The notes under the pieces are model-generated. The model was not told the origin of the DNA and did not search any database. It saw only the letters and a program-made list of their open reading frames with translations. Below, one piece after another: positions 63,947 through 64,000 of a stretch of 64,000 bases of DNA (its first letter is position 1; each line of letters opens with the position of its first letter). Position numbers and translations under genes: made by a program. Source of the DNA: Burkholderia diffusa (GTDB lineage Bacteria > Pseudomonadota > Gammaproteobacteria > Burkholderiales > Burkholderiaceae); NCBI RefSeq assembly GCF_902499115.1, contig NZ_CABVPN010000027.1, positions 53,639-117,638 of the forward strand. Reading direction: 5' to 3'.

Positions 63947-64000
63947 CACGCCTCTTTCGCGCTAACGGAAACGCGGCGCGGAGGAAGAAGGGAAGCGGTG

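Overview
The DNA is GC-rich with strongly Burkholderia-like codon use and gene content: GcvA-type LysR regulators, NodT lipoproteins, DUF4148 secreted proteins, an IrlR/IrlS-type two-component pair and RES/Xre toxin-antitoxin genes. The centre holds a plasmid-type Rep_3 initiator, an iteron array, parAB and repeats of the palindrome GTTGTCACGTGACAAC. To my recollection that palindrome is the parS type of the third replicon (chromosome 3 / megaplasmid pC3) of the Burkholderia cepacia complex. I read the window as the replication-partition region of such a replicon with about 30 kb on either side. Species cannot be settled from the sequence alone.

Left arm (1-29.0 kb). A YdiJ-type FAD/Fe-S 2-hydroxyacid dehydrogenase has a divergent LysR gene. 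Next is a LysR/LysE pair. A dimethyl-sulfone (organosulfur) module follows: a leftward operon of FMN-reductase remnant, sfnG, sfnB and an APC permease, behind a near-perfect sigma-54 promoter, with the sigma-54 activator sfnR divergent. Then come a Val/Gly-rich lipoprotein, a DhaKL-type kinase, and a MarR-FUSC-DUF1656-HlyD-NodT fusaric-acid-type efflux operon. After these are a Mop-domain protein with a NifQ-like protein, a VOC protein, an EamA transporter with a His-rich tail, a ProQ/FinO RNA chaperone, a flavodoxin-like protein, and a divergent TetR/metallo-beta-lactamase pair. A short purA-derived fragment lies at about 24.6 kb.

Core (29.0-35.1 kb). A 1.8 kb gene-free tract holds five parS-type palindromes, a hexanucleotide tandem repeat and a long inverted repeat. 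It is followed by parA-parB (+), then repA (-) convergent to parB. Behind repA lies an origin with about 15 copies of a 17-bp iteron, many in pairs exactly 26 bp apart, with DnaA-box-like sites and AT-rich stretches. A sixth parS variant lies 14 kb away at 44.7 kb, next to an Xre/RES toxin-antitoxin pair.

Right arm (35.1-64.0 kb). A nearly gene-free 1.4 kb tract leads into DUF4148 proteins, a LysR regulator divergent from purA, a second LysR, a dienelactone hydrolase, and a GlxA-type regulator divergent from a cyanamide-hydratase-like HD protein. The TA pair follows. A two-component system then faces an RND tripartite efflux operon; both promoters carry the same ATTAC-N6-GTAAT-like box. Further on are DUF4148 and low-complexity secreted proteins, the SbcCD-like pair YhaO/YhaN, a MESH1-like HD hydrolase and a DUF429 protein. 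The window ends in a strong rRNA-type promoter reading out of the right edge.
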